From NCBI GenBank assembly GCA_039545275.1, contig BCHS01000010.1:558001-622000 (forward strand): a stretch of DNA of 64,000 bases, in the 5' to 3' direction. This DNA is from Pseudomicrostroma phylloplanum (Eukaryota > Basidiomycota > Exobasidiomycetes > Microstromatales). A model generated the notes under the pieces. That model saw only the letters and a program-made list of their open reading frames with translations. It was not told the DNA's origin and searched no databases. Positions 31,038 through 43,489 of the stretch are shown here, one piece after another (position 1 is the first letter of the stretch; each line of letters begins with the position of its first letter). Position numbers and translations under genes: made by a program.

Positions 31038-33293
31038 ACCTCCCTGCCTGGGGATCCACACGTGCCGTGCGCGATGCAAACAGGCGACGCGGAGCCAGCC
31101 GCCAAGACTTATCGAACACACACACACATACACAACACTATGCCTCTCTCTGTCTGTCTCAATGCAGCATCGTGTGCGCTCCGACTTCCCACGCTCGCTC
31201 CATTCCTTCTTTCTTTCGCTGTGTCTCTACAAACATCACACATCGGAGATCAAGCGCCGAGCGCCGAGCGCCGAGCTCCGAGCGATAGAGGATGGACGCC
31301 GAAAGATGGGGCGTCGGTCGAGTTTGCGAGCTTCCAGGGGCTGGGCGTCATGACCATCCGAGCCTATCGTCAATCAGCACCAGGCGGGGGCGGGGGGAGG
31401 GGGCGGGCCGAGCGGGCAAGCTGAAGGTTCTCCTGCACCTGCACCTGCCCCTACTGCTGCGTGCGGTGCGCTGCGTCTGCGTGTGTGTGTGTGCATCTAG
31501 TCTCTGTGTGTACTCTGTACCCACGCTCCATTTCTCTTCTTGCACATGGGATTAAGCACACGCGCACAAGCAGAAGCAGAAGCCCGCTGCGCTGCGCTCC
31601 CGCTCCCGCTCCCACTCCCACTCCCACTCCCGCCGGCGGCGGCGGCGGCGGCGGCGTCACAAGCGAGGAAGAAGGAATGGGACAGGGTCTCTACTCTCTG
31701 GTCCTGCTTCTTGTCTCTATCTGCTGAAAGACCTTCTGGCTCAGTAGGCTAGGCTAGGCTAGCGGTGTAGCGCAGAAGCTCAAGAAGCACACACGCTCAG
31801 CAGAGTGACACACGCATGCACCCACGCACCTACGCATCCACACACGCACGCGCTTTGTTGTGTGTGAATCGAGACCTGCAGAACTATGCATCTAGTCCTC
31901 TCGTTTTGCTAACGTCAAGTGAAACGAAAGCGATTTGTGATCTGCGATGCAAAGTGAACGCGTGCGGTTGGGCTGCGATGCGAAGCGGGCTTTTGCCGAG
32001 ATTTGTGCTCATGCTCTCAAGGGCACATCTGCTTCTCTACAGTAGCCGTGTGTGTATGGGTAAAGAAGAAAAAATCCAGTGTCATCGTCGGACCTCGACG
32101 CCTGTTCTGCTGCGCAAGCGAGCGCGTCTCCTCCTTTTCTTGTGTGTTGCTCTGCCCGTCTCCTTCTTTTCTTCTGTGTTGCTCTGTCCGGCCAATCGGG
32201 TTGCGGTTCTTGCTGAGCCGTCGCCCTCTTCAAAGAAGTCGTCACTTTCTCAGCGGTACCTCGATCAGGTCTCAGCAGAGCAAGGTCGGGCTGCGAAGGG
32301 GGTTAGTGTGAGCGGAGCTAGGAGGCAGGCGAGGCAGGCGAGGGGGGGAGGAAAGAGAGAAGGGATCTGGGCAAGGCAGGGTGAGGGTCAGGCGGTGCCA
32401 AACGAGATGGGTGATGATGGGGCTTTGGTTGCTCGCTTGGCTTGCTCGCTTGCATGCATGCTTGCTTCGTGTGCTTGTCCTCTTGTCAACTCCGGTGGCT
32501 ATTACTGTCCCTCTGCAGCTGAGAGTGAGATGCGGGAGCTAGGCGCGTGGGGAGTGTTGTTTGGTGTACCCTCCGCAGGGCTCAGGGTCCTCTGTGGCAT
32601 TCATCCCCTTTGTCCTCTTCGTCGCGTCGTGCTTAAGCCCGGGCGAGGCGCGTGGCTGCACCTCGGCATCGAGTTGCGTGTTGGACCCCGAGGCAGAGCA
32701 CCAGGCGGGCAGGCGCATCAAGCCAAGGCCCGCCCCGCCCAGCCCAGCCGAGGGCGCGAGGGAGTGAGAGAGAGTGACACTCGATGACTTCTTTGCCGGG
32801 ACCGCCGGGCTGCCTGCCTCGTCGACTCCTCCTCCGCGACGACCGATGCTCGAGCCCCTCCGGCACAAACCTCTCTGTTCTCTCCTTGGCCGGTCCACTC
32901 CCCTGTTCCCACCAATCATCATCAACATTGATCAACCAACACCCAACACCGTTACCACTACTGCCACCGTCGCGTACTCCCCACCGCGCAGCGTGTCTCT
33001 TCCCACTCCACTCCACCCGGACTTTTTCCAACCAACACTTCCGCTCATCTGTGCCTTAGCTTTCAAAGCGTTTGCTTGCTAGCAAAAGGTACGCACCTAC
33101 GCACGTCTGCACACCGCACGCACACACTCGTGAATCTTGTCTTCCCGTCCGGTACATCTCTCCATCACATCACCTGGCCCACACTGCTTTCAGAACCACC
33201 CTGTACCACTCGCTTTCGACTCTTGCACCCTTCATACACCCACTCTAGAGCCACACCCCTCTTCTTCACCCTCACAGAGGCACCACGGATGGG
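31038..33293. repeat. 2.2-kb gene-free interval rich in simple repeats
   Basis: No convincing gene lies between SED5 and the next start. The stretch holds (AC)n at about 31,118-31,135, GAGCGCC repeats at 31,257-31,283, (GT)n near 31,480-31,492, alternating CTCCCG/CTCCCA hexamers at about 31,597-31,632 followed by a (CGG)n run to about 31,656, GGCTA repeats near 31,745-31,762, an imperfect 32-bp tandem duplication at about 32,127-32,190, and GCTTGC/GCATGC tracts at 32,430-32,467. It may be the long promoter and leader of the following gene. Confidence 0.6.
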
Positions 33294-36200
33294 ATGCCAG
33301 TCATAGCCAGACCACTCACGTCCTCCAGGATGGGCCTGCCGGCAGACGACTTTCCCGTCTCGCCCAGCACAAACGTCGACTCTCAGCAGACGCAAGCTTC
33401 ACCCTACCAGGAGATCCATTCCCAAAGGGACAAGCGCGCTTCCCCACCCGCCTCCTCCGCTTCAGGAACAGCAGCGCTTTCGGCACGGTTCAAGGCAATG
33501 GACTACCAACCCGCCGGCGCGAGCCCATTGGCGACCACGAGCACCTCAGCCTACCAAGACGAGGAGCCACGCTCCCACCATCTCCACCCGGACAGCAATT
33601 ACGCCTCTAGCAGTCTCTCCCCGCTCATGTCAGGTGGATCACCCTCCTTTTCTCAGCAGGGCCGCTTGCGTAGACAGCAGCTCGATCCAAGGAGACCTAG
33701 CATACAGGCTGACCAGAGGCTCGCTTCCAAGGCTAGCTGGTCACGGAAGACTTCCGACCTACCGAGCGTGTCTGTGCCATTGGGAAGGTCGGCAGAAGGA
33801 GGATACAGCAGGACTGTCTCCGGACAGAGCAGAGGAGGCGGGAGAGGGCCTGCGTCTTCAAAACATTTCTTGACAGTCGTTCCACCAGAGGAGTGAGTTT
33901 CCACCTGTGTAAATGGCACAGAGTGGTAGCGCCAATGTCCTACGTCCTTGCTGACTCCATTACTTTCGCTCCTGACCGCCAGCTTCCCTGCTGATCGACC
34001 GAACGCTCGAAGCGCTGCAGCCTCATCCTCCTACTCCAACCTGCGCAGAGGCGCCTTGCTTCCCCTCTACCCCACCCTCAACGGCCAGCTCTATGCCATC
34101 TCAAGAGAGTACGGCCTGCCTTCAATCGGCGGCCTGTCCATTTACCTCTGTGAAGACGGGGATGGAAATCTGGGACCACGCATCGGTGAAGGGACTTGGG
34201 AGGTACTCTGGTCACGCTACTTCCTGGAAGATGACGAGGAGATCAACAGTGGACTGAACGGCAGGATCACAACTCCTCACTCGCCCTTCATGAGATATGT
34301 GGCAAGTCGAGATAGGGACGCAAGCCCCTCGAGGTTCCCGGATGCTCTCAGTCCTGAAGATGGCGCAACGGGCAGTCAGCAATCGCCAGACCTGCGTGGG
34401 TCTGGCGGCAGGCTACGCAACGTATCTGATGGAGTAAGGAGAGCCACAGGAGGCAGCAACAGCTGGCGGTCCGGTTCTCCTCTGCCCTTCCCGAACGAGC
34501 CAGAGAATAGCTTCGCTACTGTCAGCTCCACCTCACGCCTGGCCGCCGCACTACCTATTGTAGGGAGAGTCGAGTGGACCGTCGACAAGCACCGGGCTCT
34601 ATGGTGGGCCAGCTGGGCTGGCGAGACCGGCGAGCAGCAGCAGCAGCAGCAGCAGCCAGCTGCGCCGACTGCGACATCGTCTCGACGGCAGAGGAGTCTC
34701 CAATTGTCCAAGCTACTAGATAAACCCGATGTCAGTATCACAACGGGTGAGACCTCGACCACTTCTAGCAATGACGATCAGGCGGACGAGAGCCAGCGCT
34801 TCGAACGCGAGGCAACGAATGTGACTTCTCGGAGCCCGCCCGCGCCACCAGCAGTCACACATGAGAGGCAGCTGTCTTCCACCAGTCAACAGAGGGGTCA
34901 AGATGCATCTTCGGCAAACATGCAAGCCTCGTCGGACTCGACGCAGAGAATGGCTCTTCAGCGTAGCAGCAGTGATGTTACCGTAGCTCCGGCTCACTCC
35001 TCCCCTCCCGTAATGCAACACATCGCAGAGGAGGCAGCTGTGGACAGGGACGTTCCGGTCTCCTCACAGCAAGACAGTCAATCACCAGATGTACCCAACA
35101 CAGTGTCGCAACCTCCCAGTTACCACGGCTACTCCGCTCTGATGGACGATGATACATCCGAGAAGACGTCTACAGAGGACGAAGACACCAGAGGGAGCTC
35201 ATCTGTCGAAGGTACCGCTGCTCGCCTTCGTAGGCGTACCGAAGAGGCAGATCCGACTCGAAGTCTGCCACCTGCTCCGCACACTCGACGCATGACATTT
35301 GAGGTCATCACTGACTCGGACGAGTCCATGTGGCGGTCACTGCAAGACGCACCCCATCCTCCGGCAACCATCGGACTGTCCCAGAAGATCCTCACTTCCT
35401 ACGAGAGCGGAGAGTTCGGCGCAGTCGATGCTACTCTGTTGCAAATGCCCAGACACCCTAGTCTGTCGAGTGGGAGCGGCTCCGTCAGCCAGTGGATCGT
35501 CGCTACGCAGAGCAGTCCAGATCTCCTCAAGCGGCGGTCTGACTTCATCCAGGAGTGCGTCGTGGAAGACTCGGTGCAGGGCGAGGACGAGACAACGGCA
35601 GCCAGTGAGGCGGGTCCGCTAGAGGATGACGTCAAGGAGGTCATGGAGCTTTGGGCAGAGAAGGCGCCTGCTCCCGTCTTTCGCAACGAGGGCATCACAG
35701 TCGACGGTCTAGGCATTACCCAAGTCGAACCTACCCCTCCGCAGGATCCATCATCACTGAGCGCCGTGGAAACAAAGCTGAAGCTACTGAGCCCAATTGC
35801 GCTTGACGATGTTGGAGCTTTCCAAGGAGCCCCACCTCAGCTCGGCGATTTGGCTTCGCCAACGCCACCAGCCCCACAAGTAGCTACACCGCCGCAAGAT
35901 CAGACTGTTACCCGCTCGCACAATCCTAATGGACTTCGATTGGCATCCACCCCAGGAAAGGTCGACAAAGAGACCGATCCAACAGAAGATGCTCCTGGCT
36001 CAAGCCGGTCGTCAGATAGTAGTGGGCTGGAGGACTTCGAGCGGGCTCTGCAGCTCCTCTCGCCAGTCGCATCCGCCCAGACACATTCGCCCAGCCTAGC
36101 ACAGCTGGCTCTGTTCGAAGATGGCCACAAGATGAGCTCAAGGGACAGTCTGGCAGCGGCACGTACCCTCTCCACCAGCGTCACGCCCTCCCCACGATGG

Positions 36201-39200
36201 CTGTCTAGGAAGCGCACGCCAGGTAGCCAGGTCTTCGACTTTACTGGTCGACGCTTCTCCGCTGGAGGACCCGATGACCACAGGCAGTCGCGCGGCTCAG
36301 CTTCCCTCGCCACCATCTCGGCCAGCTCCAGTCGTCTTGCCGAACAGATCAGCGGTCTGGACGAGAGGAGAACGGCCAGTGCTGGGGATGCTCTGAGGAG
36401 CACACAGAGCAGTCGACAGAGGCTTGCTTCTGCCCCGGGTGTCATTGGCTCGCTGGATAGGCAGAGCATGGCGTCAGAGAAGAGCTTCACCTCTTCGATG
36501 TTCCTCTTCCATCCTGGTGCGGAGGTGCCCATTGCGATCAAGGAGCAACGTCATGATTGGAGTCAAGACGAGCCAAGAAATGTCGAGAGTCACGATACCC
36601 GTGAAAGCATGGCGCCTTCTTCTAATTCCGTCAGCGTCGACAGCTCCATTCAGCCAGCCGGTGACAACATCAGCGAGCGTGGTTCTGACGATGCAACGGA
36701 CATTGACGCTCGAAGCGTGCGCGCAACCGACATCGAGACCGAAAGCCTCCACAGTGAGCCCAGACTCGAGACTGCCGCTCCATCTCTCGTACGCAGGACC
36801 TCGCCCTCCCCTCCTCCGACCATGGAGACTCTGACCGAGGAAGACGATCCGAGCGAGGAGCCGGAGTTGGACGCTCCCACCGCTGAAGAGGTCTCTACAC
36901 TGCCGGCTCCAGGCAACAATATCAGAGCGGACAGCGCTGATACTGTTGTGCCTCCAGTGGACGATGTCGGAGTGGAGCAGGTCACCAAAGAAGAGCAGCA
37001 AGCGGAAGATGAGGAGACTGTGCCGCTTGCAGAAGAGGTGGCTTCAGACGACATGGCTTCTGCTACGCACGTCAACGAGCCTGCAATGGACGATACCCAA
37101 CAAGGAGAGATCGCGTCGCACAGCCCCACGACAACAGTAGACCCTCCTCTCCAGAGTCCCAAGATGGTCGCTCGACAGAGTTTGCCAGCAGATGACTTCG
37201 ACGCCTTCTTGTCACCCAAGACTCCAGTCCGATCGTCGCCGACCTCATCACGTGCGTTCAGCTCGTTCGTCGATGCTCCAGATGCCGAAGGCGCTTCTTT
37301 CGTGCCGAACGAAGCCTTCGCGGGACACATGCTCCCACAAGAGACCGACCGGAACACCCTCTCGCCTTCGGCCATCGACAGCACGCGGTCGCCCTCGCCT
37401 TCGCCATCTGTAACGGACGGCGAGGACGTGATCCCCTCTGTCGCTCGCATGATCAGGGCAGAGTCCTTCGGAGCCTCATCCGCTGCCACTGACAACAGCC
37501 TCTTCAACACGCCGAGCGGACGAAGTGACTCCGAAGACGCCAAGGGGAAAGCTCATGACGTAGAGGCGAGCCTGCACGCCATGGCTTCCTCGCCTTCTTT
37601 CGAGGAGACGCTCTCGAGGGCTGCTACGTACCGCGAGACTTATCAAGACGAGGAGGTTGAGAAGCTGAAGCCGCAAGTGGATAGCGCTCAAGATGAGCAA
37701 GGCCCTCACCCAGTACTCTCTAGCTCTGCCATGCCTATGTCTGCCTCGGTGGACTCCTGCTACTCATCTACCTCGTACAATGGCGGACAATCGCGTCATG
37801 GGGATAGTACGATTCACCACGGCAGCTACGACGACGACACGGTCCAAGGCGTCGGCAGTCCCGACAGCTGGGGTCAAGAAGACGGACAGCGCAGTGGCGA
37901 CAGCGACAGTCGGTACGGCGGCGACTCTGGTGTTATGAGCACCGTCGATACTGCTTTCACTCAACTGGACGGTCCTTCTCCTGAGACGCCCACCTTCTTC
38001 TTTGAGCGTCACTTGCGGGACGGAGAGGCGAGCGACTCGCGACCAAGCAGCTTCAGGGGTAGCAACTATAGCGCACTATCGGGGATCAAGCTTGGAGCTG
38101 TGGATGGCTCGCCCCAGGAAGGAGACGGGCTGGGACTTGGGTTTGCGCCGTCTGCCTCTGCGAATAGTCTGCGACAAGGATCTTCTCTCGCTCGAGAGCC
38201 TTTGATGGGCGAGGGTGAGCAGGAGTACGAGGTCCAAGTTGAGGATGCTAGTGAGGACGATAAGCAAGATGCTCACGCGGACGACGTCAAGGTCGACACT
38301 GTCGAGGAGACTGAGAACGAGGCCACGACAGCAGCAGCAGCTCTCGCAACACCTTCACAGCAGTACCGCCAGAGCACTGCCGATGTCACCAAGGACCTTG
38401 AGGAGATGCTCTCCTCCATCGAGACATTCGCTAGCAGTAGCGACCATGTCGGACGTCGCTGGAGTCGACCGGGCACTACGGCCGCCAAGCCCTCTTCCCC
38501 TTTTGACGTCGATGAGGATTCTTCGCTAGCGAATAGTCGCTCTACTACCTTGCCGAATTTGGCTTACCAGCAGCAGCACCAACAGCAGCAGCAGCAAAAG
38601 CTCAGCACTACCGACAGTGACGCCCAAGCTGCTCTCTACGCTCCGACTGCACGCTACCACATGAACGGTGCTGCAAACAACCTTGGCCTAGGAGATGAGG
38701 AGGGAGAAGAGGCAAAAGACAACGAGGACGCAGACCACAGCCACGACATCGAAGCCATGACGCAGACGACGCGACAGGCGGTGCGCCAAGCCCTGGGTCG
38801 CTCCGACCCCTCCCTGGTGACCGAAGTGGTTCCCTTCCGCACCTTGTCTGCTTCACCCGATCACCAGCACAGCTACAGCGAGATGCGCGCAAGCGGCAGT
38901 GGCAGTAGCGGTAGCTTCTTTGCCGGTGGGACAATGGGCTCCCGATCACGCTCACGATCACCTCATCGACGCCCATCGTTGGAGCCACCAAAGAGGAGCT
39001 TCAGCGCCGGCGGTGGTATCGGTATCGGTGTCAACGGCAGTCGACCCGACAGTGGTAGCAGCGCCAGCGTCCACCTCCAGGGCAGCGGCAGCGGCATGTA
39101 TGGCGGCGGCGTACCCCTGGGAGGTCATCACAGCAGCAGTGGGGACTCGTACTATACCTCTACTCGACCTTCACTCATGTCCCCTGGGGGACGACGCTTC

Positions 39201-39740
39201 AGGACTCTACCGCCTTCGCCGAGCTTACTGCCTGAGGCCTTTACGAGGGAGGGAGCGATGAGCCATGGGAGTGAGAATAGGAGCGGAAGTGGGAGCGGGA
39301 GTGAGATGAATGGGCACGGAGGGGCTACCACTGCTCCTCCTCCCGCTGCTACTGCTGCTGCTACCGATGCCAGCGTCGACGGACAGGAAGAAAGTGAAAC
39401 ACGCTCCACTGCCTCGAGCGCGACCTCTGGCTCTGTCTCTGTCTCTGGCTCTGCTCCTCGAGCTGGAGCTGGAGCTGGAAAGGTCACCCCCAAGCCTCTC
39501 CTGGTCGAGTCGCGCCGAATGCTCAACCAAGCCGAGCTTCCCGCCCATGGACGGGTAGGATACAAGCCGGAATACGAGGGAGGCATGGCCATGGCCAAGG
39601 ATGGCGCTCTAGGTCTTGCTCTTGCTTCTGCTTCGCGTCAAGATGAGGGATATCACGCTGAGCAGCGGCAGACAGAGGGGCCAGTCGTTTTCCAAGATTC
39701 GCCGGTAGCTCAGTCGGAGGCTGGCGCTTACTCGCCTTAG
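33294..39740 (+). CDS. Very large disordered protein, conserved N-terminal domain, function unknown
   Basis: Two exons, 33294-33892 and 33983-39740, give 2,118 residues; the junction (GA|C, Asp) is in frame. The only structured-looking part is roughly residues 190-430: KHFLTVVPPEDFP, LLPLYPTLNGQLYAISREYGLPSIGGLSIYL, GPRIGEGTWEVLWSRYFLED and later VGRVEWTVDKHRALWWASW. I do not recognise a named family. The remaining 1,600 residues are Ser/Thr/Pro/Asp/Glu-rich with many SP and TP sites, several Gln tracts (CAG run at 34,632-34,658 and around 38,560-38,600), an RSRSRSPHRR patch and Gly/Ser repeats near the end. Such composition suggests a phosphorylated scaffold or regulator, which is inference. 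No membrane segment or signal peptide is seen. Confidence 0.85.
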
Positions 39741-40412
39741 GATCAATGCGATGGTACCAAGACTCAAGCAGTGAGCAAACAAGTCGTGTCTCTTCTGGCA
39801 GGCGGGCCTGCTCCTTCTTCTGCCTCCATTCTGGTTTCTTCATCATACCTAGGTCACGATTATGATCTTCATCTCTCTGCGCCTCCTCTTGTCCTCTTTC
39901 GACTTCGACTTCGCCTTCTTTCGACTTCGACTTCTCTTCGGCAAGCTCACGCTCACGCTCCGTCACATCACTTCCCTTCCCTTTTGCTTCCTTCCTTCCG
40001 GTCATCATATCCACGTCTGGCCCTCCACTCCACTCAACTCCACTCCACTATACAGTACGCAACGACTCGGCACTCTGCACTCGGCACTCGGCACTCTACT
40101 ACCATAATTGCCCCCACACACCCCTGTATCCTCCCTTGAGACCTTGAAAGTCATAGTCATACAGATAGACATACACACATATTCATGTTGCTCGCTATTG
40201 ACAATGCCATTGTCGTCATGCATATGCATTCGTACATCGAAAGAATGAACAATCGAGGCTGCTTGCTGCTCTCTGCTCTCTACTATATACTATGTGCAGT
40301 ACCGCTGAGGCTGTCTATCTGCCTGCCTGCGTTCATGTGCGCTGTCTGTCTGGCTGTCTGTCTGCGTGCTGACCAGCGCTACTCTACTTGGGCCTTTAGA
40401 CTGAGACTGGGG
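39741..40412. other. Convergent 3' flanks with simple repeats
   Basis: 672 bases between converging genes. They hold repeats of TTCGACTTCGACTTCG (about 39,898-39,934), CTCCACTCAACTCCACT (about 40,027-40,050) and GGCACTC units (about 40,066-40,096). No gene is seen. Confidence 0.5.
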
Positions 40413-43167
40413 CTACCTCCTAGCCGGCCGGGTAGAAGGCCTCTGCTGATTCTCCTCGCTCAACCAAGGGACGTCTCCCTCTCCCTCCTCACCTGCTGCA
40501 GCTTCCCCTCCCCCTCCTCCCATTGCTACGCTAGGCCCTGCAGGCCTATAAGCCCTCAACGGTCTCTCCCAGCAGATCGCGCTCCGTGCATTCGAGCTCA
40601 ACTCAGCCTCGGGCTCCAGATCGCGGCGGCGAAAGGGTAGGAGCACACCTAGCTCCCAGTTGTTTGCTGTCAGGCCTACTTCCCCCGAGCCTGCTCCATT
40701 GCTGCTGCTGCCATGGACGCGCTCGTTGTTGGCGGGAAGAGCTAGATTCCCCCATGCTGCCATTGTGAAGTTTGCTGAGCCGAGGTAGGTCCACCCGATG
40801 ATTGCGTTTGGGTCTGCGTCAGCAGCAGCGGCGGGTGTGTCGGCGGAGGTGCTCTGACCGGTGGTGCTTTGTCCGGTAGTATTCCCTCTTCCGAAAAAGG
40901 AAGAAGAGGAAGAGGCAGAGGCGGCGGAAGAAGTAGAGGTGGAGAAGCCTGATTTGAGTGCAAGGATGGCCTTCTGGTGCATGAGCATGCCGGGGAGTCG
41001 GGCGCCGCGGGCTTGGTAGCAGAGGTGCTTCCACCTGTGGAAGGCGTCGGGCTGGGTCGGTCGGGAGCGAGAGGATATGATTGTTAGATGTATGCCTTTG
41101 CCTTCGTTTCGCCGGTGCAGCTCAGATCGCTCACCTTCCCAAAGTGACAATGCCCATTCTGCGGTCCAGGCGCGCTCTCCTTCAGTACAAACTCCCTCGT
41201 GGGAAAGACGACCTTGATGGGCGGCCACTCCTTTCCCGGTCTGCCAATCTCAGCGCCATACCGACGTGTTGCGGCTCCTTGAGCAGCAGGTAAGGGGAGA
41301 CAGTGAGAGAGGTCTGCGCCGGAGGCGGCTAGGTGGAATTGTTGGAGCCATCGTTGTGAGTACATGCCCATTGAGGAGCCCTGGATCGCAGGAGCAGGAG
41401 GGAGGAAGAGAGTCAGAGTCAGGATCGGTCGGTCACGGTGAGCTCGCCGGGCAGCGAACTCACTTGTGCTTCGAGCTCGAGTCCGCCGGCAACCACCGGT
41501 CCACCCATGATCTCCCTCGACTTGACGGCCAGCCTGCCCAGTCCGACTTTCGAGATCGTTTCCCAGCCTTTCACGGGCACATCGGTCGCCAAAGAAGCCA
41601 CAATTGTCGGTCCCTTCGTCAAGTCGTAGCGTGCCAAGAGTCGGAAAGCCGCATGCTGGCGTGGGAGACCCATCGAGCTCAACACCATGCTCAACTGATC
41701 ATACACATCCGTGCTCGTATCCCTCCTCTCTCCAGGCAAGATAGAAAAATCCTGTAAGAAAGCGGCATTCTCGAGTGTGCTCCAGTCGTACTCGATCATG
41801 TTCCCAGTCAGGATTCCTAGCCTTAGTCGGTCGGGGTAGAAGAGTAAGAGGAGCTTGATGTGCGGACAGCTGTGCTCTTTGCGAAGCTCTTTGCGGACGT
41901 TGAAGTTCCAGCCTGGAGGACCGGCTGCGTGAGTGCCGACGGGCTGAGATCGCCAGATGGTGGCAAAGGTAGGAGGTGAGAGTCAGCGGCTCGCTCGTTT
42001 ACATCTGGCACAGTCTGCAGACGCTCTACCCACCAGACCAGTCTTCTCGGACGTCAGGAATGTGAGCTCAGGACCAGGGAGTGCCTTTCTGCCCGGCTGT
42101 GCAGAGTTCTTCGTGGGAAGTATCGTCGAGAGCCATTGGTAGTCTATATCGTAGGACGTTATCACGGCGTGTGTGAGACCAGCAGCATTGCTCCTCGTCG
42201 TGGGGAGTATGAGGTCTGAGAAGGGGACACCGTCTTGGGTGTATCTGCTCCAGCTCCTCTGCGAGATAGCCAAGGACAAGGTGAAGAGTGTCAGCTCACT
42301 ATTGCCTTGCAGGTTTCGTACACCGCTACTCACCTTGACTGTACCGTCCCAGAAGCGATCCCCTGCCAGGATCCTCCTCAACGCAGGCTTACTCCCGCTC
42401 ACTCCGCCAAGACCACTTAGCGCAGACGCCCCTCCAATGGCGCTACCACTGCTACTGCCATCTGCCTCTCCAGCATCGCGTGTGAGATCTTCGAAGCCGC
42501 GAATCTTGCCCTTCGCTGCAGGCCGCGGCGCTTCGACTTCAGAGATGTATGACCGACTCTTGAAGTTGCCCGGGCTCGTTTGCGAGCCTGAAGAGGTGGG
42601 CGGTGGCTGATACGCTTGCTTGTGGCCGACAACTCCATTCTGAGCATCCATCTCTGCCTCGCTATCTTCACTCTCGCTCTTGAGCCCCTGCGCCCTCCGC
42701 CGCTCCTTCTGTCTCTGCCTCCGCGCTTCCTCCATCGCTTTGCGATCAAACGCGCTAAAGCCAAGACCGAGCCCGCCGAGTGAAGGTGGAGAGATCTTCG
42801 CACTGCTGGCGCTGGGAGGAGCTTCTGTTGCGAGTGCGAGCGGAGCACTAGCTGCAGGCTGGAGTGGCTGTGTGATCTTAGAGGAGACTGCAAGAGAACC
42901 CATCGAGCTCCCCGAGCCTGAGCCCGAAGCAGTAGCTGTCACTCCATCCCTCGCCGACTGTCCAGCTGCTGCTACACCATTGTACTCTCCACCCCTCCTA
43001 CGCTTCGCCGCCGCCCTATCGCGCTCCCATTGGAGGAGATCCTCCTCGTCTTCCTCCTCGGTGTCGGAATCAATCACGATGATCGGGTCGTCACGCGCTT
43101 TGGCTCTGGCTTTGCCCGCTGCCGCTGATCGGGGGAGGGAGGCGATAGGTGGGGGAGAGGAGGACAT
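40413..43167 (-). CDS. TDP1: Tyrosyl-DNA phosphodiesterase 1 (Tdp1)
   Basis: Five exons: 43167-42334, 42258-42034, 41943-41464, 41380-41135 and 41051-40413, for 807 residues. All junctions keep frame; the second donor is GTGGGT. The first 230 residues are disordered, with an acidic DSDTEEEDEED patch resembling a SUMO-interacting motif (IIVIDSD). The catalytic core follows: PFSDLILPTTRSNAAGLTHAVITSYDIDYQWL; the first HKN motif in CPHIKLLLLFY (H381, K383) with LTGNM and EYDW; then the second in MLMHQKAIL (H620, K622) with WTYLGSANFTMAAWG. Tdp1 hydrolyses 3'-phosphotyrosyl links left by trapped topoisomerase I, in the nucleus. The core contains Ser-rich insertions that make it longer than human TDP1 (608). 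The ATG at 43167 is used; the frame extends upstream only to a TTG. Confidence 0.93.
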
Positions 43168-43489
43168 GCTCTCGGGCGAGGGCGGGGGCGAGCACAAGGG
43201 GGGAAGGATGGAGGTCGTGGTGAGGTAGGATGATGGTAGGATGATCTACAGTACGCCTCATCAGTGCCGGAATTCTGTGCTACGGACCCAAAAGTGCACT
43301 TTCTTCCTCCACTCTCCGGGAAAACGCGTCTCCTTTCCGTCTTTCCGCATTCCCGCTCCTCAAGCACACATTCACCACCACAAACAGGGGCCAAGGTATT
43401 CTCACTCGTAACGTGGTATTGATTGCGGCACCGGCACCGAACAGGGATGGTCACTAGCTCTGGATCTCTACTGCTGAGTCCACTACTTC
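43168..43489 (-). other. Spacer between TDP1 start and ARP9 3' end
   Basis: 322 bases between two genes in the same orientation; TDP1 promoter presumably lies here. Nothing specific is recognised. Confidence 0.4.

Noticed and set aside
32127..32190. 32-bp direct repeat considered as a CRISPR-like unit
   Set aside because: Only two imperfect adjacent copies with no spacers, in a eukaryotic genome.
31816..32787. Plus-strand frame of 323 residues in the gap after SED5
   Set aside because: Sequence is repeat-derived, rich in Cys/Arg/Leu with no domain, no splice logic and no similarity to neighbours in codon style; most likely chance.
43168..43197. TDP1 start ten codons upstream at 43197
   Set aside because: That codon is TTG; the first ATG is at 43167.
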